A stretch of DNA of 64,000 bases from Corbicula japonica. Taxonomy: Eukaryota; Mollusca; Bivalvia; Venerida; Cyrenidae. Under the pieces are notes generated by a model, which was not told the DNA's origin, did no database searches, and saw nothing but the letters and a program-made list of their open reading frames with translations. Location: NCBI GenBank assembly GCA_038501625.1, contig JAZAYU010000053.1, positions 3,520,501-3,584,500 of the forward strand, written 5' to 3'. Position numbers and translations under genes: made by a program. This document shows, piece by piece, positions 23,377 through 37,300 of the stretch; positions within the stretch are counted from its first letter, which is position 1; every line of letters begins with the position of its first letter.

Positions 23377-24530
23377 ACAGCATTCATTGTTTGACTGTCT
23401 CAGGAGACTGTGCACAAGAAGATGGCAGATCATTGCAATCAATTAGTGATTATCTTCAGGGGGAAATGATTAATTCCAGATTATAATCTATGTGTTTCTA
23501 CCTGTGCCTTTTGACACTGCTTGACTTAATAAATCAAAATTTTATTGATTGAAATTGATCATTTCAGAGGAACTATTAATTCTGCAGTCATGTTTAACAA
23601 TTAAATAATTAAATATTAAAATAGTGGCCCTATTCCATTGCAATACAAGCAGTATGATGTAGCTAAAATGATTGGATTTTTGTATGAACTACTTTTATTA
23701 GCAGTATGAATTGTTAAATAGTACAAGTATCATTCATGTGTTTGAGGTTTGGACAGAAAAATTCACTGCAAGGGTCAGCCAAGTTAACAGCTTCCTCAAG
23801 ACTGTAAACTTTCCCATACCGTTTGACAATACGTGATAGATACTTTTTCGTGCATAACTTTAGTGAATGTTATTATTTTATCTGGTGCAATAAACATAAG
23901 TTGATATTATAACGGCACAGTAACTGACACTGAATTGTCTGGAATAATATTTCTTCTTCTTTATAATTATATGTTAAATCATGGGCAAAATGACATCCAT
24001 CTAGTAGCTGGTCTCATCCATCTAGTAGCTGGTCTATACTAAGTACCAGTAATGTTATTTTTATTGGACATAATGGGTTTAAATGAGAAAATTTGCAAGA
24101 AAACTTGTTATACTTTTACTAATAAAATGACAAAGGGTATGTGGTATAACCTTTTTCAGTTCCTTAAATTCAACCTTTCATACATCATGTTGTTTCATTA
24201 TTTTATTTTAACTAAGAATAATTATTATACATATTTATGATAATATTTTATATATATATATTGAAATATTTATGTTTTGATGATGGGATTCCCAGCAATG
24301 TCAAGTTGGTAAATTATGAAAATGAATAGATTGGATTGTATGGGAATATGCTGTATTGATGTTCAATACAACAACAGCCATTTCTAGCCTGCTATGTTAC
24401 CATTTCCCATCTGCTGTCTCCCTCGGGAAGTCAGTGTTCACTCTACAAACAAGCTTATGTGGAATGTTTACAGGATATTATTTAATATGATGTGACAGGT
24501 AGTACATATGAACTATTGCATCACAGATCA
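23377..24530. other. Non-coding stretch
   Basis: A 20-bp tandem duplication (TCCATCTAGTAGCTGGTCT) lies at about 23996-24035. Otherwise it is AT-rich with no recognisable gene. Confidence 0.4.
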
Positions 24531-24535
24531 TCAAT

Positions 24536-24579
<44 letters not shown>

Positions 24580-24645
24580 ATTAAGTGACAAGAAAACTGT
24601 TTAATCTGTGTACCAACACCATCATCATTATCATCGTCAGCATCA
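24531..24645. repeat. (ATC)n microsatellite
   Basis: About 14 perfect ATC units to 24580, then a second degenerate CATCATCATTATCATCG stretch. Confidence 0.9.
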
Positions 24646-27615
24646 GAACAAACTGTTAAAGTATAAAAAAATTACAAAAGTTGTATCACTTCTTTTGTTA
24701 AAGTTTCTTTTAAACAAATTAGTGGTAACAGTCAAATTGTATCTTGGAATTTTGGAAGTGGTGAACTTTCTAAGAGCATTTGTTTGGAATACAGATTGTA
24801 GCAGATGGTTATCTGGGAACAATGTTCTGTTGGTGTTTTGACCAGTACTTGACTTGGTGTTCTTGACATCTGGCAGCCTTCTGTCTCACAGAATGTTGTT
24901 CAGGCTCCAGTAACATGAGAAACAATCAGCTGGATTTTAAACTTAATTTAAAAATTCTGAGCTGACTTGGTTGATTAAGGTTTTTAAAAATAACTTAATA
25001 TATTAAAAAAAAATTGTTTTAAAATAAAGTATCTATCAATATTTTTTGTTTAAAATGTTTTAATTTTTTAAATCTATATTTTGATTAAAATTACCAAAGC
25101 AGAAACGGAGTAGAAACTCAAATATCCAAGTTTGAACTAAAACATTTATTCTAGAAAATCTTAGAAGGATTTACAGAAAATATTTCCATAATAATTGGAA
25201 GATTTTATTTCATTTTATTAAGTATTCAAAGTATGTTTACCAACATTTACTAAGAATGTGAATAAATATGTTGAGTTAAAATTGAGATTGAGCAAAGGAT
25301 TGTTTGTGATTCTGGGGCCAGATGTTGGCAAGTCCACATTGTCTCAAAAAGTGACTCTTCAACTTTTCTGTAATTTTTCAGAAATTCTGTATTAAGAATT
25401 ACCAGAAAGACATTTAGTGCTGCAGATGTCTTAGTTACAGAAATAGTTTAGTGTAGTGACTATAAAAATGAATAATAAATGTCTTTGAAAAAAATATAAA
25501 TGGTGGCACTGATTTTGATTAAAGGTCACTTACATGGACAAGGAAAATACTGTGCAGTTTATAAGCTATTACAGTGGGCTTGATCTGTGGAAATAAAAAT
25601 AACATTTATCAACTTGCAATACTTAAATAATATTTTAAATATACTCTAGAACTGAGTATTTTTAACAATTCAAAACCAGGGTATTTTAGTTATTCTCGAC
25701 ATAAAAGAGTTAATTCTAAATTGACAGGTCAATCATTTTAAAGACCTATCTTCCTGTGTAGACACTGTAAGTACTGGATTAATGTCAAGGACTTATCAGT
25801 TTAGGCAAGTTCATTGTTATCAGGAATTTTTTACTGAAATATTTGACTTAAACAGTGAACATTGTAGACCCTGATAGCCCATGCACTGTCTCATCTGTGT
25901 CTACACTGGTTTTATATCTGACAAATTATATAGTTTTACTCTAAGAATGATACATATAAATTGCACTTAAGAGGATTTAACTTAAAAAATGTCTTCATGG
26001 TAATAGTATTACTGTTGAAATCTTGTATAAGTTTCCTGTTGAAATGAAAGGATCTTTGTAAACATCTATTTATTTCATTTTAAAATTAAGTACGTTCATT
26101 TCAACATCTTTTATAAATAATTTGCCATATTTTACATGAACTTTTAGTACCGAATCCACTTTTCTCCTGTTAAATCGTCGATTGTTTCAACAAAGAACTG
26201 AATGCTTTAATTTTCTTTAATGGATATAAGGGAGCTATTTTCTTGCAGTAAAGTGCCCGATCTTATTGATCTTTTATTTACGCGTGTCTGATTGAGACAG
26301 ATAGCATCAAAATATAATAGACGATTTAACAGTAAAAATGCTGGTTACAATCATTTGGCTATGGGTCGTTTGGGATGTGACAAAGAGGATTCTATTGTCT
26401 GTCATTGCTCTGATTTCCCCTACAATTGACTGGTATGGTACTGGTGTTTTCAAGTTCAATGCTAAGTTTATAGGGGACGGATGGGGGAAAATGAAACAAG
26501 ATTTTACGATGGGTTGGTGCAGCACTGGTCTAACTGACATAAAATTATGATGGAGCTAGTAGAGCTTTATTCCAAATCCTCTGTTAGGTCATGAAATAAT
26601 TTTATCTCAGTATTGTTGGATAAAAAGCAACACAAAAGATCAATGCTTTTATATTATGAGCAGTAACTGTCCCAGATAGGTAAATGTTGCCTTAAATAAT
26701 GCTTATTGCTAATACTAATGCACCCAATATAATGCAAATTTAATGCATTACTTTTGAAAACTTGAGTAATGCTAATGTTAATTTAATACCCAATGTGGCC
26801 AAACAATGCTAAGTTTACTTTTCTAAGTAATTGACCCCAATCCTGTATGCCAGTGCTTTAGTACTGGTCTCTACACACAATTTTCTGTAGGAAAACTGCA
26901 TCATGATAACGTGAAGTGCCCTTATAAACAACTGTGGACATATTAAAAGAGACATTTGCTTAATCAAAACAATACAGTTGTACTACAGTCATTATTGAGA
27001 GTTTTAAGTCAACAATATTTTCTTTAAAATAAAATAATTATAAATATTTTATTTTTCATACTATAAAACTATTATGTGTACTTGAAGTTGTTGTATATTG
27101 CTTGGATTTTAATAAAAAAATATGAAAGGATATATTTTTTCTCTAGGTATGATCATTCTTGTTATAGATTAAAAGTACTTGTCTTTTAAATACAAATGTT
27201 CCAAGATTTAATAAACATTTGTGACACAATCAAATATAAAGAGCTTAAAGTAACATATTTTTGATGTAATACATTCAAGTCACCACATCTACAACATGAT
27301 AAAATGTATTATGTTTAAATCTATAAATATTATATTTTTAATGAAATACGTTTTGAGGCATGTCAAGCAAATACTTTCGATATTTTCTTTTTTGCGGAGG
27401 ACAGTTTATATTAATGTTTCCATCATCATCGTCATTGTCATAATTATCATTTATAAAGAATTCTCATTCAACCTAAATGCCCACATGGATTTGACTTGCA
27501 AAATTAAATATTTTGACTTGTTATCTGTGCTGTATATTGTTTTTTTATTCTTAAATGAATCAGCACACTTCTGGAGAAAAGGTTTAGCCAAAATACTTTG
27601 AAAAATTAAGGTCAT
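24646..27615. other. Long AT-rich non-coding stretch
   Basis: No conserved coding segment. A fragment at 25852-25917 (TTGTAGACCCTGATAGCCC...GTCTACACTGG) is a family-1 relic. At 26307-26550 overlapping open frames occur on both strands (77 and 70 codons), and neither resembles a known protein. Confidence 0.4.
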
Positions 27616-27859
27616 TTAACCGTTTCCTTCATATTTATTTTATTTTAGTGCAAGTGTGATCAATGTAGATCTAGATAAGCTGGCACATCCATGACATGTG
27701 ATCAGAATCTGCATTGTTCACTTTTTGGTAAAAAATAACCTATTTAATCAAAAAGCAAACATTGCAGATCCTGATTAGATGGCTTGGATGTGCTCTGCTG
27801 ATCTGGATCTACACTTTTCGCCCATGCCATAAAGGCGTATATATGGAATTAAAGGTTAA
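27616..27859 (-). mobile_element. Family-1 TTAA dual-hairpin element
   Basis: TTAA at both ends, both hairpins, moderately diverged. Confidence 0.85.
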
Positions 27860-27894
27860 ACCTCTACAGAGACCTTGGAACAGCTGATTGTAGG

Positions 27895-28134
27895 TTAACC
27901 CTTTCCTGTATAGATACACCTTTATTGCTAGGGCGAACAGTTTAGATCCAGATCAGCCGGCACATCCGTGCCGTCTGATCAGGATCTAAACTGTTCGCTT
28001 TTTGATTCATTAGGTTATTTCTGACCAAAATGCTACCAGTGCAGATCCTGATCAGACACCACAGATGTGCCGGCTGATCTGATCTACACTGGTCGCACAT
28101 GCGTAAAAATGCCTTTATATCAAGAAAGGGTTAA
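27895..28134 (-). mobile_element. Family-1 TTAA element just upstream of the first MTG exon
   Basis: Full length with intact TTAA ends, alpha left and beta right. It ends 17 bp before the AG at 28150-28151 that probably precedes the first recognised coding exon, leaving a purine-rich AAGAAAGAAATATTACAG at that acceptor. Confidence 0.92.
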
Positions 28135-28184
28135 AGAAAGAAATATTACAGACACGTTCTATTGTAGATCACTGTGAGAGCATA

Positions 28185-28311
28185 ATGCCAGAAAGCCCAG
28201 AGACGAGAGGTCAGAGTCATACACCTATTACATCACCAAACCCCATGGCAGGGGGTGTCAACACCAGCGTGAGGGAGCCATCCAGACCAGCATCAAACAA
28301 CAATAATGCAG
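28185..28311 (+). CDS. RUNX1T1: MTG exon 1 (first recognised coding exon)
   Basis: Encodes [14 protein letters not shown]... , comparable to the MPDSP start of vertebrate MTG8, and ends in a Ser/Asn-rich stretch. The ATG has A at -3. The frame is open upstream to 28152, where TTACAG could be an acceptor (a second candidate is GTAG at 28164-28167). The exon is therefore probably internal, with the true start further upstream, as for the alternative 5' exons of vertebrate MTG8. The donor is GCAG|GTCAGT, phase 1. Confidence 0.75.
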
Positions 28312-31300
28312 GTCAGTGTCACAACTAGATCTTGTTCTTGGATCAGTATTAAAGTAGTTTTTTGTGGTACCTAGTCAACATTTTAGCAATGAAATTAAAA
28401 ATTATGTACATTCAGTTACGATTTCTACCTGCTCAGGTCATGTACAGGATGATAATTCTGAGGGAAAAAATGCACTAATGATTCTAGCCCTATATTTCCA
28501 TCATATTTCCATTTTGTTGAAAGAAGCTGCTTCAAAGAGTAGAACTAAAATATATGCGATAAAAACAACAAACAACAACAAAACATATTCATCTGATTTA
28601 AAGAGTTTGAGGTTCTTTGCTCGAAGTTCTGTGTTTCTGATCATTTCTATAAACTGGTGGAATGTGTTCATAAAATGCGGTTCTTCCTGAAACATGCAAA
28701 TTTTACTTCTGTTAAAAAGAACTATGCTTGTTCAGAAATGAATACAACTATAAGATTTTAGGTGCTCAGGTTCTTAACGTCATTTTAAGGAATTACATTT
28801 TTTCTCCTAGACACATTTTAAGCATGGAATGATTTATTTCTTATAAAAAAACCCATAAATTTTATGTGTTTGAATGCCAAATAAAATTTATATGCAAAAA
28901 ATATTTTAGGAGTGTTTTCTCGATTATGACACTGGTTAAAGTCATAAAGAATACTGTTGAAAATGTTTGTGATATAGAATAGAAATTCACATTAATTAAT
29001 TGTTTTATTCTCATCAACTTAAATTACACAGCTATGAAAATTCTGTAAATTGCAATTTAATGTTTAAACGACTGATATCCGATTTTTTGTGCTACTTGGT
29101 AGCTTTTTCTTATAAAATTGACTGCTCATGCAGTGTCTAGCAAAATGATCCACATTTAGACTTAGTGCCATGGGTACCTCTTCACTAGGTAATTTTTTGC
29201 CAATGCAGCTCAACATGAACCCGCGCTGTACTAGGATTGTTTTGTGAAGAAAAAACTGTCCGTTTATTATCAGTTGGATTTTTAATTACTTTTTTGTTAC
29301 AATATTAAGTAAAACATATAGCTTCTTGCTTCGAAATTGTTCGTTTAGAATATCCAAGTTTTACTTGAAATTTATTCTATTGAAAAGTCTATTAGAGCAT
29401 CATTTGACAAAAAGAAGGAATATCATTTTTTGCATAATTCAAACACATTAAATTCAAGCAGGGATAAATTGTGACAAAACTAACATACCTACTGTTGTTT
29501 GTGCATATTGTCTGCCACAACATTGATGCTGACAGTGTATATGATGTACCTTAATACTGTACCATGAACCTCTAAGGAAACATTTGTATATTTACAGTGT
29601 TAACCATTAGCTGAGATTTCTTTCTTTAAATTTGAGCTAGTCCACTTAATGAATGCATCTGTAGGCTGATCAGGATTTCAACTGGTTTAACCCTTTCCTT
29701 GATATATACGCATTTTTACGCGTGTGCGACCAGTGTAGATCCAGATCAGCCGGCACATCCGTGTTGTCTGATCAGGATCTGCACTGGTCGCATTTTGGTC
29801 AGAAATAACCTAATGAATCAAAAAGCGAACAGTTTAGATCCTGATCAGACGGCACGGATGTGCCGGCTGATCTGGATCTAAACTGTTCGCCCTAGCAATA
29901 AAGGTGTGTCTGTTCAGGAATGGGTTAAAGATGTAATGGCCTCAGGTCTGGACTTGTTTAAAGTGAAAACCCAGCTCTGTAGTGATAGTGTTATGTTATT
30001 TGCCAAAAGGGCTGTTTAAAAAAAAATGGCTGGAAAAGTGAAAAAATAGTTAAAAATTAAAGTTCATTAAAATTCCAAACTTGTTATTCTGTATATTTTG
30101 CTTATTGAAACTGAGTAAAGAACTGAAAAGATTTTTGAAATCAGTCAACTGGTTGCTGAAATATTGTCATTTGAAAAATGGCAAGTGAAGTGAAACAAAT
30201 GTAAAGAATTTAAGTTCATAAAAAGTCCAGACTGGTTGGTCCATATGTTTGTACAGTCTTTACAGTGATCAAAATCAATCAAGTTATATTCATATGTGGC
30301 AGAATAAAATTTTAAAGGAGCTTTATTGACCAATATTAAATAAATCAAAGAATTTTAATTTATGTGCTTAAAATACAAGTATTACTGTTTCTTATTATTT
30401 AAATGTGTATTTCTGTTACAAAACATGTTGAAGCATCAAATATAAGTGCTTTAGAACTTGTGGTATCACATAAAGATAAAAAATTCATATTGTTAAGAAA
30501 ATGTGTCACACTCCTGACAACCACATAATTGTGGTAAAAAGTGTACTCAAAAATGTTTCACTGAGGCCATTCCTGTTTGTCACAATTTAACAAAACATGA
30601 CATAGACTTCTTACGAAAAAACATGCTCTTGTTTTCATGTAAAGGATATGTTGACAGAATATTGCAATATGTGCATAATGTCACACTCCTGACAAATTTA
30701 GCTGACTTCTTCTGAAGAGAGCTGCAGACAAATATAATTTCAATAGAGGTGATAATATTATAATTATTGCATCTAGAAACATTAAACTTAATGATACACA
30801 AAACATTTCTTATGTACTATTAATCTTTAAAGTCCTATAAATTTATAAAGCAAAGATGTATTGATTTTCTTGAGGTATTTTCTAATCTACCACACTTGAC
30901 TTAATAGCATAAAGTTTGATTACTTTAAGTATAATATGCTTAATTTTATCATTATTTGATGCCTAATAAATGCACCTTTTAATAAAACAACACTAAAACT
31001 TGTCTTTACTCAAGCTTTTTGTAAAATAATGGTCAGAACAAATGTAATTTTGAAAAGTGTCACACTTTTTTGTCACACTCCTGACATTTTTTAATTATTT
31101 TGGAATATTTTTTTAATGGATGGTGCTATTTTGATGAAACTTCACAAATCTTTAAAGGGCATGATGAGACACCTCTGCAAAGTAGGAAAATGGAAGTAAC
31201 TGTTTGTTGTACATTTTTATAACAGGAAAACCCAAACCAACCATTTTTTTTGAAACAGCCCATAAATGAGATCAAAAAGTTCTACTTTTATTTCCTGTAC

Positions 31301-34300
31301 AACTTGTTTGACATAGTGCAAAAGGGATTGAAAGTGAAGTATATTGCTCCATATATAAGGGATTATTGAATATGGTAACAGTTTGGATCCAGATCAACTG
31401 GCACATCTTTGCTGTCTGATCAGGATCTACACTGTTTGCTTTTTGGTCAGATGTTACCAAATTAAACTTAACAGTAAACAGTTTAGATCCTGCATGGATG
31501 TGCTAGCTGATCTAGATCTACATTGTTAGCAAGGGATAAAACCTGTATAAATGGAGTAAAGGGTGAGAAAGATTTATTGTACTAATGGAGTTACAACAAG
31601 ATTGTTAAAGCTTCAGAACACAAGACATGTAGAATGCTGCAATATATGTTTCTCATGTATTAGCACCTTAACCCTTTCCTCCATATATAGCATTTTTACG
31701 TTTGTGCGACAAGTGTAGATCCAGATCATCCTGCACATCCATGCCGTCTGATCAGGATCTGCACTGGTTGCATTTTGGTCAAAAATAACCTAATGAATCA
31801 AAAAGCGAACAGTTTAGATCCTGATCAGATGGGACAGATGTGCCGGCTGATCTGGTTCTAAACTGTTCGCCCCTGCAATAAAGGTTTGTCTATGGAGGAA
31901 AGGGTTAAATGTCTATAAATGACTGAAAAGGATCGAATTTCATCAAAATTTTAACTGATCAGAACATTTTAGGATCTGTTGTGAGTAACTTTTATTTCGT
32001 CTGTAACCCTATAACATCATAAAATATATTTACTGGTATGTCAACTGTGTAAGAATAATACCGCTATATCACATTTGTTTCAATGGAGGAAAGGGTTACG
32101 TTAAGTGTAGCAAAAGGGGTTTTGTTGGCCTTGAGCGTGCTAGTACAAGCTGGATTCATTTGCATTATATAGGAGTGCCTGTAGTCTCTACTTACATAAG
32201 CATATGATTTATAGATATTTCACATACATGTAATCTTGCACATGTATGAATACTGAGCCAATAAGTGTGTCTTCTCTTCTTTGCTTGTCATCATCACAAG
32301 ATAACTGACAATGTTCTAATGGTGCTAATTTTCTACATTTTAGTAAGTAAATAACATTCGTAGACAGCTTTTTACAACGTTTAGGGATGAGGCAATTCAT
32401 TAGCACTTCTTTCAAACTAACAATTTGATTGCTATAAAACAAACTGTCGTCTAGAATCAGAGCTATTGTTAAGAAATCAGTCAGAGGAACTACTGTATCT
32501 ATCTATCTTGTGTGATTTTGCTGAATAATTAAGCATCAGGTGTAATATTATATTATGGAAATGCCAGAACATTGTAATTATGGTTTAATTGCGACCAGTG
32601 GTGACAGAGTAACAGTCAACGGTATATTTTTCAAATTTAATATTTTTTCTTCTTTTGTGATATAAAGCATTATTTTTTCCCATTATATTTAAATAGTGAA
32701 GACAGCTGTATCATTATTAAAGTATTATAATACTTTGGGGGTTAGTGGAATAATGATTGTGTTACACACACTGGTTTTTGACCGTTTTATTACATATCAT
32801 ACGCTGATAGGTTGCACTTGTATTCACAGTACTCATACAGCTTTTATCCCATGTGTGATCATTGTAGATCCAGATCGGCCTGAACCTTTGTGCAGTCTGA
32901 TCTGAATTAACACAAGTCACTTTAAAATTCATTTGTTTACTTCTGTCTTAGATTCAAACAGTTTAGATCCTGATCTAATTGCATGGATTGACATGCTGGT
33001 CTGGATTTACACTGATTGTCCATGGAATACAAGCCATGGAATTAAAAGTGAAATTCTTCTTACTGATCATTACAGGAGAGCATTCGCCGGTGACTACTGG
33101 AATGATGAATGGTCGCATGGCAACATCACCGTCAGCCCCGATGCCGTCAAGTCAGCAGCTTCCTCCCGCGTGTGGGGCAAGACAGCTGAGTAAACTGAAG
33201 AGGTTCTTAACAACATTACAGCAGTTTGGTTCTGACATATCTCCAGAGATCGGCGAGAGAGTTAGGTCCCTTGTGCTTGGCTTAGTTGTAAGTAACAGAA
33301 CAAGGGAAATAACAATAAATGATCTTGAGATATTGAGAAGTAATCATTATCTCCCTTTTGTCTTAATAAGTTTAGCAGTTAACTTTTATTGACAATTCTC
33401 CTCTAAAATAGCATGATAATCAAATGTAATAGCCTTGAAACAATGCATCAGGCACAACTTTGATGGTGAACTTTATTTCCAAACATCTGGGTAATAGTTT
33501 AATGACGCCTTACTGGTAACATAGTTGAGCATGAATGGTCTAGCATAAAGTTGTTTAAACCATGTTAGTGGGGTTTAGTGAATGTTATTAATGAATTTAA
33601 ATTTTCTCATTTGAAAATATCAAGTCCGGTCTGACTCCCCACACCAATTTACTCTTTTTGTTTTTTAAACATGTTGCAGAAATCAGTTGATTTGCTAAAC
33701 ATGTAGAGCAGTTGTAATTTTCATGGTTTAATTGTAGGTTTAACACAACTGTAAAATGATTGCCATAGACATTCAGATATATTTTTATTTCATCATTTAC
33801 AGAATTCGCATCTTTCCATAGAAGAATTCCACTCTAAACTCCAGGAGGCCACAAACTTTCCTCTGAGGCCGTTTGTCATACCTTTCCTAAAGGTAATTAA
33901 CACCTGTATAGAATTATGACATTGTCATACCTTTCCTAAAGGTAATTAACACATGTATTTTATTATCATATTGTTGAAAGGTTATACTCAGTCTTGGCAT
34001 TTTGGCCAGTTTCTTATTTATTCTATTAGAGTGCTGAGCAGAAATTTAACCCTGTCCTCTATTTATATGGCTTTATAGCATGGACCAACAGGGTAGATCC
34101 AGAGCATCCAGCACATGTGTGCTGTCCAATCAAGATTTGCACTGTTTGCTTTTTGATTTATAAGGTTATTTCTGGTTATAAAACTATTTCTCAAAAGGGA
34201 ACAATGCAGATCCTGATGTGTCAGCTGGTCTGGATCTACATTTGTGGCACATGCAATTAAAGGCATATATATGTAGAGTAAAGGATTTAAACTTAAAAGT

Positions 34301-37300
34301 ACAAATATAAAGACAGATTTGGCTTAACACTGCTTTAGTAATTATCTGTGCTTTAAAGTCAGTATTAATGAAAACAAGAGACAAAAGAAAGTTAGCATGT
34401 TCACAAAAAATATGTTTGGTTGCCATGGTTACTTTACTTTTAATAATGTTTTATTTAATTTTCAAGACTGTACAGGATTCGCCGACATATTAGAAAATGA
34501 ATAAAGCATAACAAAAATCTGCCAGACATCTTGGCAAAATGTTTTAACCCTTTCCCGTACAGATACACCTGTATTGCTAGGGCAAACACAGACTTCCCGA
34601 AAGTTGAAAAAAAGTGTCAGACATTTTGTCAGACAAGATGTGAAAATCTGTCTGACCGAAACAAATTCTGTCTGACCGAAAGAATAAGCAAGTATAAGGA
34701 GTTCAAATGTTTGTCTGACATTCGGTCTGATAACATAAGAAATCATGCAGGACCGGCCCAAATTTTGCCAGACAGGTCCTTCGGTCTGGCAACTTTCGGG
34801 ACGTCTGCGAACAGTTTAGATCTAGATCAGCCGGCACATCCATGCCATCTGATCAGGATCTAAACTGTTCGCTTTTTGATTCATTAGGTTATTTCTGACC
34901 GAAATGCGACCAGTGCAGATCCTGATCAGATGGCACGGATGTGCCGGCTGATCTGGATCTACACTGGTCGCACACGCGTAAAAATGCGTATATATCCAGG
35001 AAAGGGTTAAGACTGATTTCTAAATTAAAAAGATTTCACAATGGTGACTGCCCTGGCTTTTATCAAATGTTTTTATATTAGTAAAAATTGTCCTGAGTAG
35101 ATGAACAGCAGTATCCAGTTTGTATCGGTCACAAACTGTCCTTAGATTGAACAAAATGTGTCGAATTTATATAAGTTTAAAGCTGTTTTTAAAATGAAGA
35201 AAATGTGAAAAGTATGTATTTGTTAAAACAGTCCTTAATAATGAACAAAAAATATTTCATCGTTTTCAGTAAAATTTCAGGTTCTGTCGGAGTCAGCATT
35301 GTAGATGATTAGAAAAATTATAGAGCTTGTGATAACTGGAGTTATTTATCAACATTGACAGTTTTGTTGTATTTTTTTCACAGGCAAATTTACCATTACT
35401 ACAGCGAGAGCTGATGCATCTAGCACGAATGGCAAAAGAGACTCCTCAGAGTTATCTGTCACAGAATGAACATATTTTGTTTAACGCTACTCAGTCGCCC
35501 CTAGAACCTCAGGATGTCCCCAACCCACAGCTGAATGAGAACGGAAAACGATTGTCTCCAGAATCGTAAGTAACTAGTTATCTCAAGAATCTTAAGTAAC
35601 TCTTAACTTAGTTATCAGGAGTCAATAATAAGTCTTAACTTAGTTGTCTCCTAAGACTTGTGTTTCACTTAACATTTGACATTAAAGCCCTATTATTGTC
35701 ATTAAAATGCAAAAGGTTTCCTTACAATTTTTGTAAAGACCAGATTTAATATAACTTGAACATGTCCTTTTGTTGACAAGAACATGTCCTTTTATTGACT
35801 TGATCAAGTTCTTTTGAATTGCTTTAAATGTATTTTTGGATTATGACCTGCAAACATTGTAACTTTGTGTATTTTACAGAAGGGGACATGAAAATGGCCT
35901 AGATATTCATCCGGCAAAACGCCCATGTCCAACAAGTCCACACGCCCCTAATAGAATCAGTCCTAATGGCATTGTCAATCTTACAAATGGACCAATCAGA
36001 TTAGAAGATATCAGTATCTCACGGGAACTCAGGGAACGTGAAAAATTGGAAAGGGAACGTTTTGAGAAGGAACGGTCAGAACATCGTGATCGTGATTTTG
36101 ACAGGGAGCGACATTTTCCATCTTACAGTAAGTAAACAGAGCTTAAATATCTTACTTCATTCTGTTGATCCTTTTAATCCATGGGTTTTGGCTTATATTA
36201 TATTACTGACTATTGTAAATTCAGATCCAGATTCTTTTAACATTTATTACTTGCAGAATAAACAAATTTCTCAATATTTAGAAAATAAACAAATTTCTCA
36301 ATATAAAGATGAAATCATTTAAAAAGACATAAAAGTTATAAAGCATTTTGAGTACTAGTATTATATTTAAGAAAAATCATTGAATGCGTAATGGAAACCC
36401 CGCAATTAAGACCACTTTTGTGGCTTGTTGAGCAGTAAACTATAAATTGAAGCTGTAAAATACAGGCCTAAGTAGCACCATAGTTTTAGTGAGACATGTT
36501 TTTAATGAAGTGTTTTATTCTAAACTGTTATTTTTGACAAAACGTTGAAAGGCCGTTTAGTGAATGTATACCTTACTTTTTGTTGCAGACTTTGGTCGTT
36601 CTGAGTCAGCTTTTGACCCGCTGGAGCGGTTTGATGACGACTGGAGACATGTGGAAACCGTAAGTACACTTAACATGATACAGGCCTCTTACAATAGTGT
36701 CAAAGTACAGTGAGTGCATTCACTTAGGATAGACTCAAAGTACAGTGAGTGCATTCACTTAGAATAGGATCAAAGTACAGTGAGTGCATTCACTTAGAAT
36801 AGGATCAAAGTACAGAGTGCATTCACTTAGAATAGAATCAAAGTACAGTGAGTGCATTCACTTAGAATAGAGACAAAGTACAGTGAGTGCATTCACTTAG
36901 AATAGGATCAAAGTACAGTGAGTGCATTCACTTAGGATAGGATCAAAGTACAGTGAGTGCATTCACTTAGGATAGGATCAAAGTACGGTGAGTGCATTCA
37001 CTGAGGATAGAATCAAAGTACAGTGAGTGCATTCAATTAGGATAGAATCAAAGTACAGTGAGTGCATTCACTTGGGATAGAATCAAAGTACAGTGAGTGC
37101 ATTCACTGAGGATAGAATCAAAGTACAGTGAGTGCATTCACTTTGGATAGAATCAAAGTACATTGAGTGCATTCACTGAGGATAGAATCAAAGTACAGTG
37201 AGTGCATTCACTTTGGATAGAATCAAAGTACATTGAGTGCATTCACTTAGAATAGGATCAAAGTACAGTGAGTGCATTCACTTGGGATAGGATCAAAGTA

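Larger units (their letters stand above)
28312..33075 (+). other. RUNX1T1: MTG intron 1 (4764 bp)
   Basis: GT-AG intron, phase 1. It holds family-1 copies at 29687-29928, 31347-31564, 31668-31908 and 32848-33049 and a thrice-repeated TGTCACACTCCTGACA motif. No coding segment is recognised. The remaining introns are 515, 1491, 314, 461, 1303, 1594 and 564 bp. Confidence 0.85.

Noticed and set aside
26307..26550. Overlapping open frames on both strands in a relatively open region
   Set aside because: No recognisable domain, no splice partners, and both strands open, which is usual for chance frames.
33288..33392. Continuation of MTG exon 2 to the in-frame stop at 33392
   Set aside because: The conserved reading matches vertebrate MTG8 only to LGLV at 33287, where a strong GTAAGT donor follows and exon 3 continues the homology.
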